NCBI GenBank assembly: GCA_963422465.1
Contig: OY730170.1
Location: 2,642,379-2,706,378 of the forward strand
Length of the DNA stretch: 64,000 bases
Reading direction: 5' to 3'
Source: Lichina pygmaea
Taxonomy: Eukaryota > Ascomycota > Lichinomycetes > Lichinales > Lichinaceae
This document shows positions 9,187 through 22,582 of the stretch, piece after piece. Position numbers and translations under genes: made by a program. A model generated the notes under the pieces. It worked only from the letters and a program-made list of their open reading frames with translations. It had not been told where the DNA came from and searched no databases. Each line of letters opens with the position of its first letter. Position 1 is the first letter of the stretch.

Positions 9187-12100
9187 TGAGTTACTCCACA
9201 CTTAACCTTCTCCAGTACAATGTCCAGAAAAGCCAGATATGCCAAGAACTTCTACTGGCAAACCCTAGACTACAGGAAGTGGACATCATCACTCTGCAAG
9301 AACCCTGGAAAAACCCCCACCAAGAATCAAGCATCTCTACAACATTCTCAGCCTTCTACCCTTTACAAAGCCAGAAGCTAGGGAGAACACTTGTTCTTGT
9401 TAACAGAAGAATTTTGCGGTCATCTATAAGCCCAATTTTCTGGAGTAAAGATCTAGTCTCCTTGGAGATAAGAGTTCAAACAAAGTCATTCTGGATCCAC
9501 AACCTCTATTTCACACCAACAAGCCAAAGGAACTATAGAGAGTCAGCTCAGACTCTTCTAGACCTACTGGAACAAGCTATCCAAAAAGAGGGTGAACATA
9601 TTCTCCTGACAGACTCAAATCTCCACCACCCAAGTTGGTCAAAGTCAAGCCAGCTATACTCAGAACTGGCCTTATCCTTCAAGAACCTAACAGACAAATG
9701 GGGACTAGAGCTGGCAATAGCTCCCTACACACCAACAAGAGCAAGAACTCTTCTAGAACCACCTTCATCAGCAATTGATCTTTCTTTTATTTCAAGTTCT
9801 TTACTTAATTCTCTTATTTACTCACAAATTAACATGAGATTCCACACAGGGTCAGACCACAGACCAGTGCACACAATTCTCAGTCTGGAGACTCCAAGAA
9901 AAACCAGAACAGACAAAAAGAACTGGAGAACTCTGGATGCTAGTCAAGCAAGACAAGAAGCTGATAATCTACCACCTATTCCATCTCTTACTAGCAAGAA
10001 AGAAGTGGATGATTACCTGGAAAGACTGGACAAAACTCTCCAAGAAATTGCAAACAAGACAACCCAACCTTGCAAAGAGTCCAGGTATGCAGTACCATGG
10101 TGGAACCAGGAAATCAAAGAAATAATCCAGGAGGAAAGAAAAGTAAGAAGAAAAGTACTCCAAGTCCAAGAGGAAACCACCAGACTAGAGGAGATAACTA
10201 AAAAGAAAAAGAGTCTGATCAGACAAGCCAAAAGAAAGACACTCAGAACACATCTCCACCAGCTAGCAGAAACCCAGGACTACTGGAGAATTGCCAAATG
10301 GGGAAAAGAAAAAGCCGGCAAAGTTCCTGACCTACCAATAGTCCCAGAACTTATAGGACAACAAGGACAGCTGGCAAAGTCTTTTGAAGAGAAAACAGAA
10401 GCTTTCAGGACTTAATTCTTCCCTCTTCCCCTACAGCCAGAGCCAGAGGAACAGGACCTGCCAGAAGAAACCCAGGAATGGCAACTATCCCAAGAAGTCT
10501 CCAAGGAAGAAGTACAAGAGGTTCTAAAGAAGAAAAAACCTCTCTCAGCACCAGGCCAAGATACTCTACCAAATGGATTTCTAAGAGCACTGGGAGACCC
10601 TTTCAACAAAAGAATTGCTAAGGTTTTGGAGGCTTGCTGGAGACTGGAATACTTTCCAGACAGGTACAAGTCAGCCAAGACAATCTGCCTAAGGAAACCT
10701 GGCAAGGGATCCTACTGTCAAGCAAAAGCATGGCACTCTATAGCTCTCCTGAATACAATTGGGAAGCTAATGGAAGCTATTGCAGCTGCAAGACTAAGTG
10801 AACTAGCTGAGAAAGAAAATCTCTTGCCAGAAATCCAGATGGGATTCAGAAAAGGAAGATCAACAGAATCAGCACTTTTTCTTCTGACCTCCCAGGTAGA
10901 AAAGATCTGGAAAGAAGGAATAGTTGCTAGTCTTCTCTCTCTAGACATCTCTGGAGCCTATGACAGAGTCTTGCCAGAAGTTCTCAGAAAGATCCTGATT
11001 AAGAGAATGATTCCTAAGTGGTTTGTATCCTGGATCTTTTCCTTCACTACTTCACGTACTACCTCTCTGGTGTTTGATGACTCAGAATCCCCCCAGTTCC
11101 CTATATACTGTGGAGTCCCTCAAGGATCACCTTTCTCTCCTATTCTATTTCTTTTCTATATCTCAGAACTGCACAATACTGTACACACCCCTGAGAAAGG
11201 AGTTTCAGCACTTGGTTTTGCAGATGACACTAATCTTCTTGCATTCTCCTCCTCCTTGAAAAGCAACCTTCTCAAGTTGAAGTCTACACATTCCAAATGT
11301 CAGGACTGGGCAAGAAAACATAGTATGAAGTTTGCACCTGAAAAGTATGAACTTCTCCATTTTTCTAGAAGAAGAAGAGACAATCTTCAGCTCAGTCTAA
11401 GACTTGGAGAAGTGGTACTTCAACCAAAAGAAGAAGTGCACATCTTGGGACTTTACTTTGACTCAAAACTTGTCTGGAAAAAACACCAAAAAATCATGTC
11501 ACAGAAAGTCTCCAAATATTTCTCAGCTTTATCCAGAACAACCTACTCTACTTGGGGACTACCAGTCCTAACAGCATGTCATCTCTACACTGCTATACTA
11601 AGATCTCTTCTTAGTTATGCAGTAGGAGTCTGGTTCAATCCCCAAAAGAAACTCTCTAATATTATTTCATTATCTACTTTCCAAAATAAATATTTAAGAA
11701 CTATAGGAGGTGTCTTTAAAGCCACTCCTATTTTCCTACTTGAATCAGAACTATTTCTACCCCCTCTAGACTTATACTTCAAGCTGAGAACAGCATGTTT
11801 TCTTTCATCTTTCTATTCAAACACACTACCCAACTCTCCTTCTACACTTCTCCACAAACTACACAGTCAAATTTCTCTCTATGTTTCCTCTCTCAGAACT
11901 ACACCAAAGTCTCTGACAACTATTTCTCTAAATTGGAGAACAGTCTGGCTGGAACAACTAACTACTAACCAAGACTTCTCAAAGAAAAGTCTACAGGAGG
12001 TTTTCCACAAAGAATAGGAAGCCAGATGGCAGGTAAGCAGAGGAAATTGTTCTGCTATTTGGGACATGTTCACCAGAAGGCCACAGAAGAAAAACCTCAA

Positions 12101-12302
12101 TATCTTCAAAGATTTGAGAAAAGCTGAGTCTAGTCTATTTCTTCAAATTCTGTCAGCAAGAATAGGACTGGCCAGTTTTCTTTTCAGAGCAAATGTTCCA
12201 GACTTTAACTCCTCTCTATGCACATGTGGTTTTGGAGAAGAAACAGCCCAACACATCACTTTTTTCTGTAACAAATTTTCAAACCAAAGACAACAAGTCT
12301 AA
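9186..12302 (+). pseudogene. LINE ORF2, endonuclease/reverse transcriptase
   Basis: One continuous frame from ATG 9186 to TAA at 12300-12302, crossed by two stops (TAA 10413-10415 and TAG 12015-12017). The N-terminal APE-type endonuclease shows LLQYNVQKS, TLQEPW, TDSNLHHPSW and the catalytic SDHRPVH motif (about 9850-9876). The reverse transcriptase shows LDISGAYDRV (about 10940), GVPQGSPFSP (about 11110) and the catalytic FADD box (about 11220). The C-terminus has CTCGFGEETAQHITFFC, the C-x-C-x8-H-x4-C knuckle common in this group. No RNase H DxS-type motif was found. ORF2 nicks the target and reverse-transcribes the RNA at the nick. This copy cannot make the whole protein. Confidence 0.9.
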
Positions 12303-12600
12303 TTCCCTCTACAAGATTTCCCATCTATCTTATTCTCCTCCAAGCTACTTCCTAAACTTCTTTTCTGGTTTATGTCTTTGAAAAGACTTGACCAGTTCAA
12401 CCTAGCCCACCAACTCTTTTTCTAAGCTCTACCAAGTCAACTGTTTGTTTTAACAAATAGCTACATGTACAAATTTCCTTAGGTACTGCATATTCCACAA
12501 GATTTTCCCTAGTCTCTCCCAAGCTCCAGTTTTTATTCCTCCAAAGGTTTTCTGGAGAAACAAACATGTACCTAGAAGTTCTGCATGGCTCTACAGCTAA

Positions 12601-12638
12601 ATCAGTGTAAGAATAAAATAAAATAAAAATAAAATAAA
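12601..12638 (+). repeat. LINE 3' tail of short A-rich repeats
   Basis: The element ends in AATCAGTGTAAGAATAAAAT-type sequence followed by irregular AAAAT/AAATA units, directly before the right target duplication. The SINE at 60586-61021 ends in the same AATCAGTGTAAGAAT sequence with AATCA units. Confidence 0.85.
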
Positions 12639-12651
12639 AATGACAGGGCCA
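12639..12651. repeat. 13-bp LINE target-site duplication, right copy
   Basis: AATGACAGGGCCA, identical to 7083-7095. The interrupted family B sequence continues from here. Confidence 0.93.
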
Positions 12652-15600
12652 GGGTGTTCATTTGATTGGCCAGAGATAGGATTAGCAGGTATCAGATGTA
12701 GAAGAGAAACATGAAAGACAGGGTGGATCTTGAGAGTGTGTGGAAGCTCCAGATGGCAGGCACAGCTTCTGACTGTCTTCAACACCTTGAATAGTCCAAT
12801 CCACTTGTTGTCAAGCTTTTTGCATGGGTGGCGTGTCCTGATGTTCTTGGTATTCAGCCAAACAAGATCTCCAGTTTGATAGGACAGTGATGGGACTTGA
12901 TGCAAATTGGTGGTGTGAGCTTGAACTTCCTGGGATAGTCAGAGTTCAGCTTGCAACTGTTCCAGAATCTACGTTATTTCTCCAGAGATTTCCATAGCAT
13001 CTTGGTTGCAGGCTTCACTTGTGGGTGTGATGCTGAGCCATGGATGGAACCCTTTGTTGGCAAAGAACAGTGACATACCAGAGGAATCAGACTGGGAGTT
13101 GTTCTGTGTGAACTCTGCCAGAGGAAGCCATTGGACCCAGTCATCTTGGAGATAGTTGACATAGGATCTCAGGTAACGTTCAAGCTCCTGATTCTCTTAT
13201 TCTGTCTGACTATCTGTCTCTGGGTGGTGTTCTGAGAATAGTCATAGCATGACGTTAAGATGGGTACAGAGTGTTTTCCAGAATAAGCTGACAAACTGAC
13301 CTCCTTTGTCTGAGACAATACTCCTGGGCAAGCCATGGGTACAGACAACAAACTAGATGAACATCCAGACAAGATGCGAGGTTGTTATCTCAGCACATGG
13401 CACAAAGTGGTGTTCTTTGGTAAGACTGTCAGTGATGACCCAGATGTGCTTGGCACCAGGGAAGCAGACATCTCTTGACTTGGGCAAGTCAGTAATGAAA
13501 TCTATAGCCAGATCCTGCCAACATTGCTGAAGTACAGGAAGAGACAGCAGCTCTCCTTGGCAATCACAGGCAGGCTTTGCTTGAGAGCAGACATGACAAT
13601 TCCTGATGTACTACTGTATGATGTTCACCATCTTTGGCTAATAGTACCAACAAGACAGGAGATTATAGGTCTTGGCAATCCCAGTGTGGCTAGCCATTGC
13701 TTGGTCATGGGCTTCTTGGAACAGGTGTAGGCATAGCTTATTGTTCTCAGGGATCCAGAGTCAGTTCTTGTAGAAGAGACAGTCATTTTCCAAGCTGCAG
13801 TCTGAGAGAGACACTTCTTGACTGTGCCTGACACTATCCCTTAGCATCTGTGATACTGTTACCACTGGATCACCTTCAGCAAGGTTGTTATAGGCAGCTT
13901 GGATAATGTCTGAAAGAGGTGCAGCATCAGGTTCAGTGTTAACTGGTGTAGTTTCTGAACATCTCAGGATCTGGATAGACTTGACTTGAATCTCTGAATG
14001 TGTAAGATTCTTGGGCTTGAGAACGACTTGCTCCATGAAGTCTTGACAGAGATCACTGTCTGACAGGAGGTCTTGGGAATGTTGAGTGAGGGCGTTGGCC
14101 TTGCACTGACTGCCTAGACAGTAGCTGATCTTGAAATTGAAGCATGACAAGAACTCACTCCAACAGGCTTGACAGTGGGAAAGACATTTTGATGACATGA
14201 AATACTCCAAGTTCTTGTGATCAGAGATCACTTTGACAGGTTCTGGAGATCCTTTAAGCTCTGCTCACTATTCTTCAAAGGCACAGACAATTGCCAGCAA
14301 CTCTTTGTCGTAGATCTTGTAGTTATATTCTGCTGGCAGATAGTGGTGTGACAAGAAGGCAACAGAGTGTAGAACTCCTTCATAGTCTGGCTGTGACAGG
14401 ACAGCACCAGAGACATAGTCAGAAGTGTCAGTCTCAACAACACACTCCTTCTCCAGATCAAAGTGCTGCAGGATGGGTGCAGTGCTGAACACCTTGATGC
14501 TTTCAAACAAGCACTGCTCTGTGGTTTCCCACTTGAAGGCAACATTCTTCTTGGTCAGAGCTGTGAGCAGGGATGCAAGCTTGGCAAAGTCTTTGATGAA
14601 CCAGTAGTAGAAGTTTGCAAAGATAATAAAGCTCTGCACTTTCTTGAGACTGGCAGAAGGCTTCCACTCCTTGATGGTGTCAGTCTTGGCTGGGTCTATA
14701 CTCACAGATCTGGGTCAGCTGTCTTCAGTGGCAGACTGAATGATAAGGCCAAGGTACTTGACTTGATGCACTTCAAAGTTGTACTTGGAGATGTCAACTT
14801 GCAGGCTTACATCTCATAGTCAACTGACAACAAGCTTGACATGCTTCTGGTGTTTCTTGAGTGTCTGACTGTAGATAAGGATGCCATCCACATAGGCAGT
14901 GCCAAAGATGTCAAGGATGTCAGATCCCAAAACATCATTGATGTAGTTCTGGAACATGCTTGGAGTATTGGCAAGACTAAAAGGTATGACAAGGTATTTG
15001 TAGAGGCCTGAGCATGTGCAGAACACAGTCTTCCATTCTTCACCTTCCTTCATCCGGATACAGTTGAAGGCACCAACAATGTTAAGCTTGGTGTACCACA
15101 CAGCTTTGCAAAGCTGGTCTAACATCTCCCAGATCAGTGGCAGGGGGTAACAGTTCTTGATGGTGATAGTGTTGAGTACGCTGTAGTCTGCACAGAAACA
15201 TAATCCACCTCCTGGCTTCTTGACAAAGAGGACTGGTGCAGTAGCAGGTGATGAAGATACTTGAATAAAGTTCTTGTTCAGGTTCTCTGTCAGGTACTTC
15301 TTGAGAACTTTGAGTTCTTCTCTGCTCATGCTGTATAGAGGTCCAGAGGGTGCCTGGGTTCCTGGTTCCATCTTGATCTTGTGGTCAACTCCTGGGCGTA
15401 GAGGAGGAAGCTTGTTAGTGTCATCCTTGCTGAAGACATCCAGGAACTTGTAGTACTGAGCAGGGAGAAGTGTGGCAGAATCCACACACTTCTTTAGCTT
15501 TAACACCTGCTCAATGTCTCTCAGAGAAACACTGAACACCTGGTGATCTGGCTTGGCAGTAAGGAGAGAAAATATGGCAGCATTGATGGTGATTGGTGTG

Positions 15601-17147
15601 GCAGAAAGAGGCTTGGGATTCTGAGGCTTTCCAGCAGATGTCTTGGCTTCAAGATCCAAAGAGATTAGATAGCTATTGTTTGACTTGAGGTATGCGGATT
15701 GGTAGTGATCTGACTTGAACATGATTGAGGTGTTTGTTCAATCAATGTGTGGCCTGTGCTTCTGGAGCTATGGCATCCCCAGAATCACATCATAGTGAAG
15801 ACCAGGAGACACAAAGAGAGAGACTTCTTCCTGGTGCACACTATGTGCTGTGGTCATGATTGTCTTGGTGAGATGTGTGGTTTGTGATGTCTTGCTATCA
15901 AACAATCGCAATGTGCGTGGTTAGAGGAGAGGTTCTTGGTGAAGAGATTGCGCAAAGGAAGCACCAATGCAGCCAAATGCTGAACAGCCAGAGTCAATAA
16001 GAGTATTGCACTTGAATTTCCCATCTAGGATACAAGGAAGAAACAAGCACTTACTGTCTAATTGCTAGTCTGGAGACAGATAGCCAACATGGAGATCCTT
16101 TTTATGTTCTTGGACATGATGATGACTAAGGACTACTTGTTTTCCAACTCTGGAGTAGTCTCAACAGTGGCAGACTTGGTGGTGGTTGTGGTGGTGGCAA
16201 CAACAGGCATGCTTTTCACTGGACAGAAGGTTGAGACATGACCTTGGTTCCTACAGTAGAAGCAGAGACCTTTGCTTCAGTGATGTTCTTACTCTTCTGG
16301 TGTCAGCTTAGAGTGGCTGAGATCTATGGTAGGACTTGGTGGCTGTGGCGTGAAGGCTGGCTTGATGAACCCTGGACACAGAACTGAAGCTCCTGACTGT
16401 GGAACTGAGACTTGGGTGGGAGGTGCTTGATGTGGACAGCAAGAGTTGGCAGAAGTGGTACGCAACTGGTTGTCCTGCAGCTGGCATTCCTCAACAAGCT
16501 TCTGATAGCTGATGTCCTTGAGGTTGATGCTGACAAGCTGCTTGGCAAGCTCTTCAGAGATAGTACATCAAAGATAGCACTTCAAGGTCTTGTCATTGAA
16601 GTCTGTGCGTAGAGCATACTGATTGAACTCTGTGAAGAACTCGGCAAAGGAACAGTTGGCCTGACACAAGGTGATGAGCTTTCTCTGAGCTAGGAACTCT
16701 GGGTCTGGGTCGGAGAAGGTGTTCCGGAGATCTTGGATGATGTTGTGCCAGTCAATGTACTGGCCAGCCGTGATCTTAGCTGAGATGTAGGACTGCGCAG
16801 TGCCAGTTGTGTGTGAAAAGACATACACAATCTGCAATGTTTCCGTGGGGTACTGGTCAGTGTTGAGTGTCATCTTGAGTGACAGTGACATGATAAAGCT
16901 CTCAAGCTTCTCATGCATGATTTCTGTGTTTCCACCATCACCACTGAAGATCTCTGGGTCAGCAGTGCATTCAGACTTGGACTTGGGAGTGGTGTTGGTA
17001 GCTTGAATTCACATGACCTCTGCAAACATGTTGTGAAGGAACTTGTTATTTCCAGCAACTGGCATAGCTTGGTCTGGTTGTTGAGACATGACAAGGATGT
17101 GAACATAGCTTGGTGAAGTGTGTTATGGTTGGGTAGATCTTTTGTAG

Positions 17148-17424
17148 TGTGACAAGGCAATGGCAGAGCAGAACTCAAGCCTAACTGATCCAGTAACCTT
17201 GACCTGACTTGGCTTAAGACTTGAGACTTGGATTGATGTACAAGACGAAAGACAAGGAAGGAAGAAAAAGAGAAAAGAAGAAGGGAAGAAGCTGGGGGAG
17301 CAGGAGAAGTTCTTATAGGCAGGGGATCAGGCAACAGCAGAGCAAGCAGGCAACAGTGCAGATGGGACTTCCCGGCAAGGTGTGTGACTTGTGCCAGATA
17401 TGCAACTGGGCCAGAACTGTGACA
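17148..17424 (-). repeat. 5' LTR of copy B1
   Basis: This is 277 bp, partner of 6542-6818. It ends at 17424 directly against the remainder of B2's 5' LTR, so two LTRs of the same family meet head to head. Confidence 0.9.
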
Positions 17425-17827
17425 CATATCTGGCACAAGTCACACACCTTGCCGGGAAGTTCCATCTGCACTGTTGCCTGTTTGCTCTGCTATTGCCTTG
17501 TTGCATATCTGGCACAAGTCACACACCTTGCCGGGAAGTTCCATCTGCACTGTTGCCTGTTTGCTCTGCCATTGCCTTGTTGCATATCTGGCACAAGTCA
17601 CACACCTTGCTGGGAAGTTCCATCTGCACTGTTGCCTGTTTGCTCCACTGTATCCCCTGCCTATAAGAACTTCTCCTACTCCCCCAGCTTCTTCTCTTCT
17701 TCTTTTCTCTTTTCCTTCCTTGTTTTTTGTCTTGTACATCAATCCAAGTCTCAAGTCTCAAGCCAAGTCAGGTCAAAGTTACTGAATCAGTTAGGCTTGA
17801 GTTCTGCTCTACTATTGCCTTGTCACA
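17425..17827 (+). repeat. 5' LTR of copy B2 (main part), with 79-bp tandem units
   Basis: The LTR lacks its first 27 bases here (they lie at 6515-6541). It is longer than its partner 22583-22855 because a 79-bp segment beginning CATATCTGGCACAAG is present three times: 17425-17503, 17504-17582 and a third starting at 17583 that runs on into the rest of the LTR. The partner LTR has one. Confidence 0.88.
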
Positions 17828-20800
17828 CTACAAAAAACCTACCCAACCATAACACACTTCACCAAGCCATGTTCACATCCTTGTCATGTCTCAACAACCA
17901 GACCAAGCCATGCCAGTTGCTGGAAATGACAAGTTTCTTCGCAACATGTTTGCAGAGTTCATGTGAATTCAAGCTACCAACACCACTCCCAAGTCCAAGT
18001 CCAAACACACTGCTAACCCAGAGATCTTCAGTGGTGATGGCGGAAACACGGAAATCACGTATGAGAAGCTTGAGAGCTTCATCATGTCACTGTCACTCAA
18101 GATAACACTCAACACTGACCAGTACACCACAGAAACATCGCAGATTGCGTATGTCTTTTCACGCATGACTGGCACTGCACAGTCCTACATCTCAGCTAAG
18201 ATCACGACTGGCCAGTACATTGACTGGCACAACATTGTCCAAGATCTCCGGAACACCTTCTCCGACCCAGACCCAGAGTTCCTAGCTCAGAGGAAGCTTA
18301 TCACCTTGCGTCAGGCTAACTGTTCCTTTGCTAAGTTCTTCACAGAGTTTAATCAGTATGCTCCACGCACAGGCTTCAACAACAAGACCTTGAAGTGCCA
18401 TCTTTGATGCGCTGTCTCTGAAGAGCTTGCCAAGTAGCTTGTCAGCATCAACTTCAAGGACATCAGCTATCAGAAGCTTGTTGAGGAATGCCAGCTGCAG
18501 GACAACCAGTTGCGTGCCACTTCTGCCAACTCTCACTGTCCACGTCAAGCACCTTCCACCCAAGCCTCAGTTCCACAGTCAGGGTTCATCAAGCCAGTCT
18601 TCACACCACAGCCACCAAGTCCTACTATAGATCTCAGCCACTCTAAGCTGACACCAGAAGAGTGAGAATATTGCTGAAGCAAAGGCCTCTGCTTCTACTG
18701 TGGGAACCAAGGTCATGTCTCAACCTTCTGTCCAGTGAAAAGCATGTCTGTTGTTGCCACCACCACAACCACCACCAAGTCTGCCACTGTTGAGACTACT
18801 CCAGAGTCAGAAAACAAGTAGTCCTTGGTCATCATCATGCCCAAGGACATGAAAAAGATCTCCATGTTGGCTATCTGTCTCCAGACCAGCAGTTGGACAG
18901 CAAGTGCTTGTTTCTTCCTTGTATCCTAGATGGGAAATTCAAGTGCAATACTCTCATCAACTCTGGCTGTTCAGCATTTAGCTGCATTAGTACTTTCTTT
19001 GTGTAATCCCTTCACCAAGAACCTCTCCCCTACCCACGCACATTGTGATTGTTTGATGGCAAGATGTCACAAACCACACATCTCACCAAGACAATCATGA
19101 CCACAGTACATAGCATGCACCAGGAGGAAGTCTCTCTCTTTGTGTCTCCTGGCCTTCACTATGATGTGATTCTGGGGATGCCATAGCTCCAGAAGCACAG
19201 GCCACACATTGATTAGACAAACACCTTAATCATGTTCAAGTCAGATCACTGCTGATCCACATACCTCAAGTCAAACAATAGCTATCCAATCTCTTTAGAT
19301 CTTGAAGCTAAGATGTCTGCTAGAAAGTCTCAGGATCCCAAGCCCCTTTCTGCCACACCAATCCCCATCAATACTGCCACATTTTCTCTCCTTGCTGCCA
19401 AGCCAGATCACCAGGTGTTCAGTGTTTCTCTGAGAGACATTGAGCAGGTGTTGAAGCCAAAGAAGTGTGTGGATCCTGCCACACTTCTCCCTGCTCAGTA
19501 CCACAAGTTCCTAGACAACTTCAGCAAGGATGACACTGACAAGCTTCCTTCTCTACACCCAGGAGTTGACCACAAGATCAAGATGGAACCAGGAACCCAG
19601 GCACTCTCTGGACCTCTGTACAGCATAAGCAGAGAAGAACTTGAAGTTCTCAAGAAGTACCTGACAGAGAACCTGAACAAGAGCTTTATTCAAGTATCTT
19701 CATCACCTGCTGCTGCACCAGTCCTTTTTGTCAAGAAGCCAGGAGGTGGATTATGTTTCTGTGCAGACTACAGTGTACTCAACACCATCACCATCAAGAA
19801 CTGTTACTCTCTACCACTGATCTGGGAGATGTTGGACCAGCTTTGCAAAGCTGTGTGGTACACCAAGCTTGATATTGTTAGTGCCTTCAACCGTATCTGG
19901 ATGAAGGAAGGTGAAGAATGGAAGACTGTGTTCCGCACATGCTCAGGCCTCTACGAATACCTTGTTATGCCCTTTGGTCTTGCCAATACTCCAAGCACGT
20001 TCTAGAACTACATCAATAATGTTTTGAGACCTGACATCCTTGGTGTCTTTGGCACTACCTATGTGGATAACATCCTTATCTACAGTCAGACACTTAAGAA
20101 ACACCAGAAGCATGTCAAGCTTGTTCTCAGTCGACTACAAGATGCAAGCCTGCAAGTTGATATCTCCAAGTACAACTTTGAAGTACATCAAGTCAAGTAC
20201 CTTGGCCTTATCATTCAGTCTGCCACTGAAGATGGCTGACCCAGATCTGTGAGTATAGACCTAGCCAAGACTGACACCATCAAGGAGTGGAAGCCTTCTG
20301 CCAGTCTCAAGGAAGTGTAGAGCTTCATTACCTTTGCAAACTTCTACCGCCAGTTCATCAAAGACTTTGCCAAGCTTACATCTCCACTCACAGCTCTGAC
20401 CAAGAAGAATGTTACCTTCAAGTGGGAAACCCCAGAGCAGCACTTGTTTGAAAGTATCAAGAAGGTGTTCAGCACTGCACCCATCCTGCCCCACTTTGAT
20501 CTGGAGAAGGAGTGTGTTGTTAAGACTGACACTTCTGACTACATCTCTGGTGCTGTCCTGTCACAGCCAGACCATGAAGGAGTTCTACGCCCTGTTGCCT
20601 TCTTGTCACACCACCACCTGCCAGCAGAATGCAACTACAAGATCTACAACAAGGAGTTGCTGGCAATTGTCCGTGCCTTTGAAGAATAGTGAGCAGAGCT
20701 TGAAGGATCTCCAGAACCTGTCAAGGTGATCTCTGATCACAAGAACTTGGAGTACTTCATGTTGTCAAAGTGCTTTTCCTGCTGTCAAGCCTGTTGGAGC

Positions 20801-22582
20801 GAGTTCTTGTCACACTTTAATTTCAAGATCAGCTACTGTCCAGGCAGTCAGTGCAAGGCTGATGCCCTCACTCAACATTCCCAAGACCTCCTGTCAGACA
20901 GTGATCCCTATCAAGACTTCATAGAGTAAGTCATCCTCAAGCCCAAGAATCTTGCATATTCAGAGGTTCAAGTCAAGCCTATCCAGATCCTGAGATGTTC
21001 AGAAGCTGCACCAGTTGACACTGAACCTGATGCTACACCTTTTTCAGACATCATCCAAGCTACCTATAACAACCTTGCTGAAGGTGATCCAGTGGTAACA
21101 GTGTCACAGATGCTAAGGGATAATGTCAGGCATAGTCAAGAAGTGTCTCTCTCAGACTGCAGCTTGGAAAATAACTATCTCTTCTACAAGAACTGACTCT
21201 GGATCTCTGAGAACAATGAACTACGCCTACACTTGTTCCAAGAAGCCCATGACCAAGCAATGGCTAGCCACACTGGGATTGCCAAGACCCACAATCTTCT
21301 GTCTTGTTAGTACTATTGGCCAAAGATGGTGAACATCATACAGTAGTACATCAGGAATTGTCATGTCTGCTCTCGAGCAAAGCCTGCCTGTGATCACCAA
21401 GGAGAGCTGCTATCTCTTCCCATACCTCAGCAACGTTGGCAGGATCTGGCTATGGATTTCATTACTGACTTGCCCAAGTCAAGAGATGTCTGCTTCCCTG
21501 GTGCCAAGCACATCTGGGTCATCACTGACAGTCTTACCAAAGAACACCACTTTGTGCCATGTGCTGAGATAACAACCTCGCATCTTGTCTGGATGTTCAT
21601 CTAGTTTGTTGTCTGTACCCATGGCTTGCCCAGGAGTATTGTCTCAGACAGAGGAGGTCAGTTTGTCAGCTTATTCTGGAAAACACTCTGTACCCATCTC
21701 AATGTCATGCTATGACTATCCTCAGGACACCACCCAGAGACAGATGGTCAGACAGAACAAGAGAATCAGGAGCTTGAACGTTACCTGAGATCCTATGTCA
21801 ACTATCTCCAAGATGACTGGGTCTAATGGCTTCCTCTGGCAGAGTTCACACAGAACAACTCCCAGTCTGATTCCTCTAGCATGTCACTGTTCTTTGCCAA
21901 CAAAGGGTTCCATCCACAGCTCAGCATCACACCCACGAGTGAAGCCTGCAACCAAGATGCTATGGAAATCTCTGGAAAAATAACGTAGATTCTGGAACAG
22001 TTGTAAGCTGAACTCCGACTATCCCAGGAAGCTCAAGCTCACGCCGCCAATTTGCATCAAGTCCTGTCACTGTCCTATCAAACTGGAGATCTTGTTTGGC
22101 TGAATACCAAGAACATCAGGACACACCACCCATGCTAAAAGCTTGACAACAAGTGGATTGGACTATTCAAGGTGTTGAAGACAGTCGGAAGCTGTGCCTG
22201 CCATCTGGAGCTTCCACACACTCTCAAGATCCACCCTATCTTTCACGTTTCCCTTCTACGTCTGACACCTGCTAATCCTATTCCTGGCTAATCAAATGAA
22301 CACCCTGGCCCTGTCATTGGTCAAGACACAGATGAAGAGTTCCAGGTTGAAGAAATCCTTGACTCCAAGCCAGCAACGTCTTGACAGAAGTTCAAGTACC
22401 TGGTCAAATAGTCTGGATGGCCAATTGAAGATGCCACTGAAGAGCCTATTGAGCATCTTGACAACGCCAAAGACGCCATCTACAACTTCCATAAGAAATA
22501 CCCAAGGAAGCCACGGCCACGGAACTACGCCCACGAGCGGCCTGAGGCTCACAGGAGTTCGCCATGTGAAGGAGAGGGGTAA

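Larger units (their letters stand above)
7096..12638 (+). mobile_element. Non-LTR retrotransposon (LINE, Tad1-like), near full length
   Basis: A 5.5-kb element lying in copy B1 between two copies of a 13-bp target duplication. It has a ~690-bp 5' leader, ORF1 (gag-like, CCHC knuckles), ORF2 (apurinic-type endonuclease plus reverse transcriptase and a C-terminal CCHC-like motif) and a 3' tail of irregular AATAA units in place of plain poly(A). No RNase H motif was seen. The order and motifs fit the fungal Tad1 clade. Three in-frame stops (one in ORF1, two in ORF2) make this copy non-functional, but no frame change was found, so it is young. Its last ~50 bp before the tail reappear at the 3' end of the SINE at 60586-61021. 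Confidence 0.93.
6542..17424 (-). mobile_element. Ty3/gypsy chromovirus, family B copy B1 (broken)
   Basis: A minus-strand element inserted 27 bp inside the 5' LTR of B2, with flanking 5-mers TATAT (6537-6541) and CATAT (17425-17429) as target duplication. Its LTRs (6542-6818 and 17148-17424) are both 277 bp and differ by about 2%. Reading leftward: gag (about 16200-17100), protease, reverse transcriptase (about 14820-15400), RNase H (about 14230-14700), integrase (about 12950-13830), then the chromodomain-like tail, which is separated by the LINE insertion and lies at about 6820-7082. It is broken in many places. It is the mirror image of B2 internal sequence. Confidence 0.88.

Noticed and set aside
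17425-17661. Possible CRISPR-like array from the three 79-bp repeats
   Set aside because: Units are directly adjacent without spacers, lie inside an LTR, and the genome is eukaryotic.
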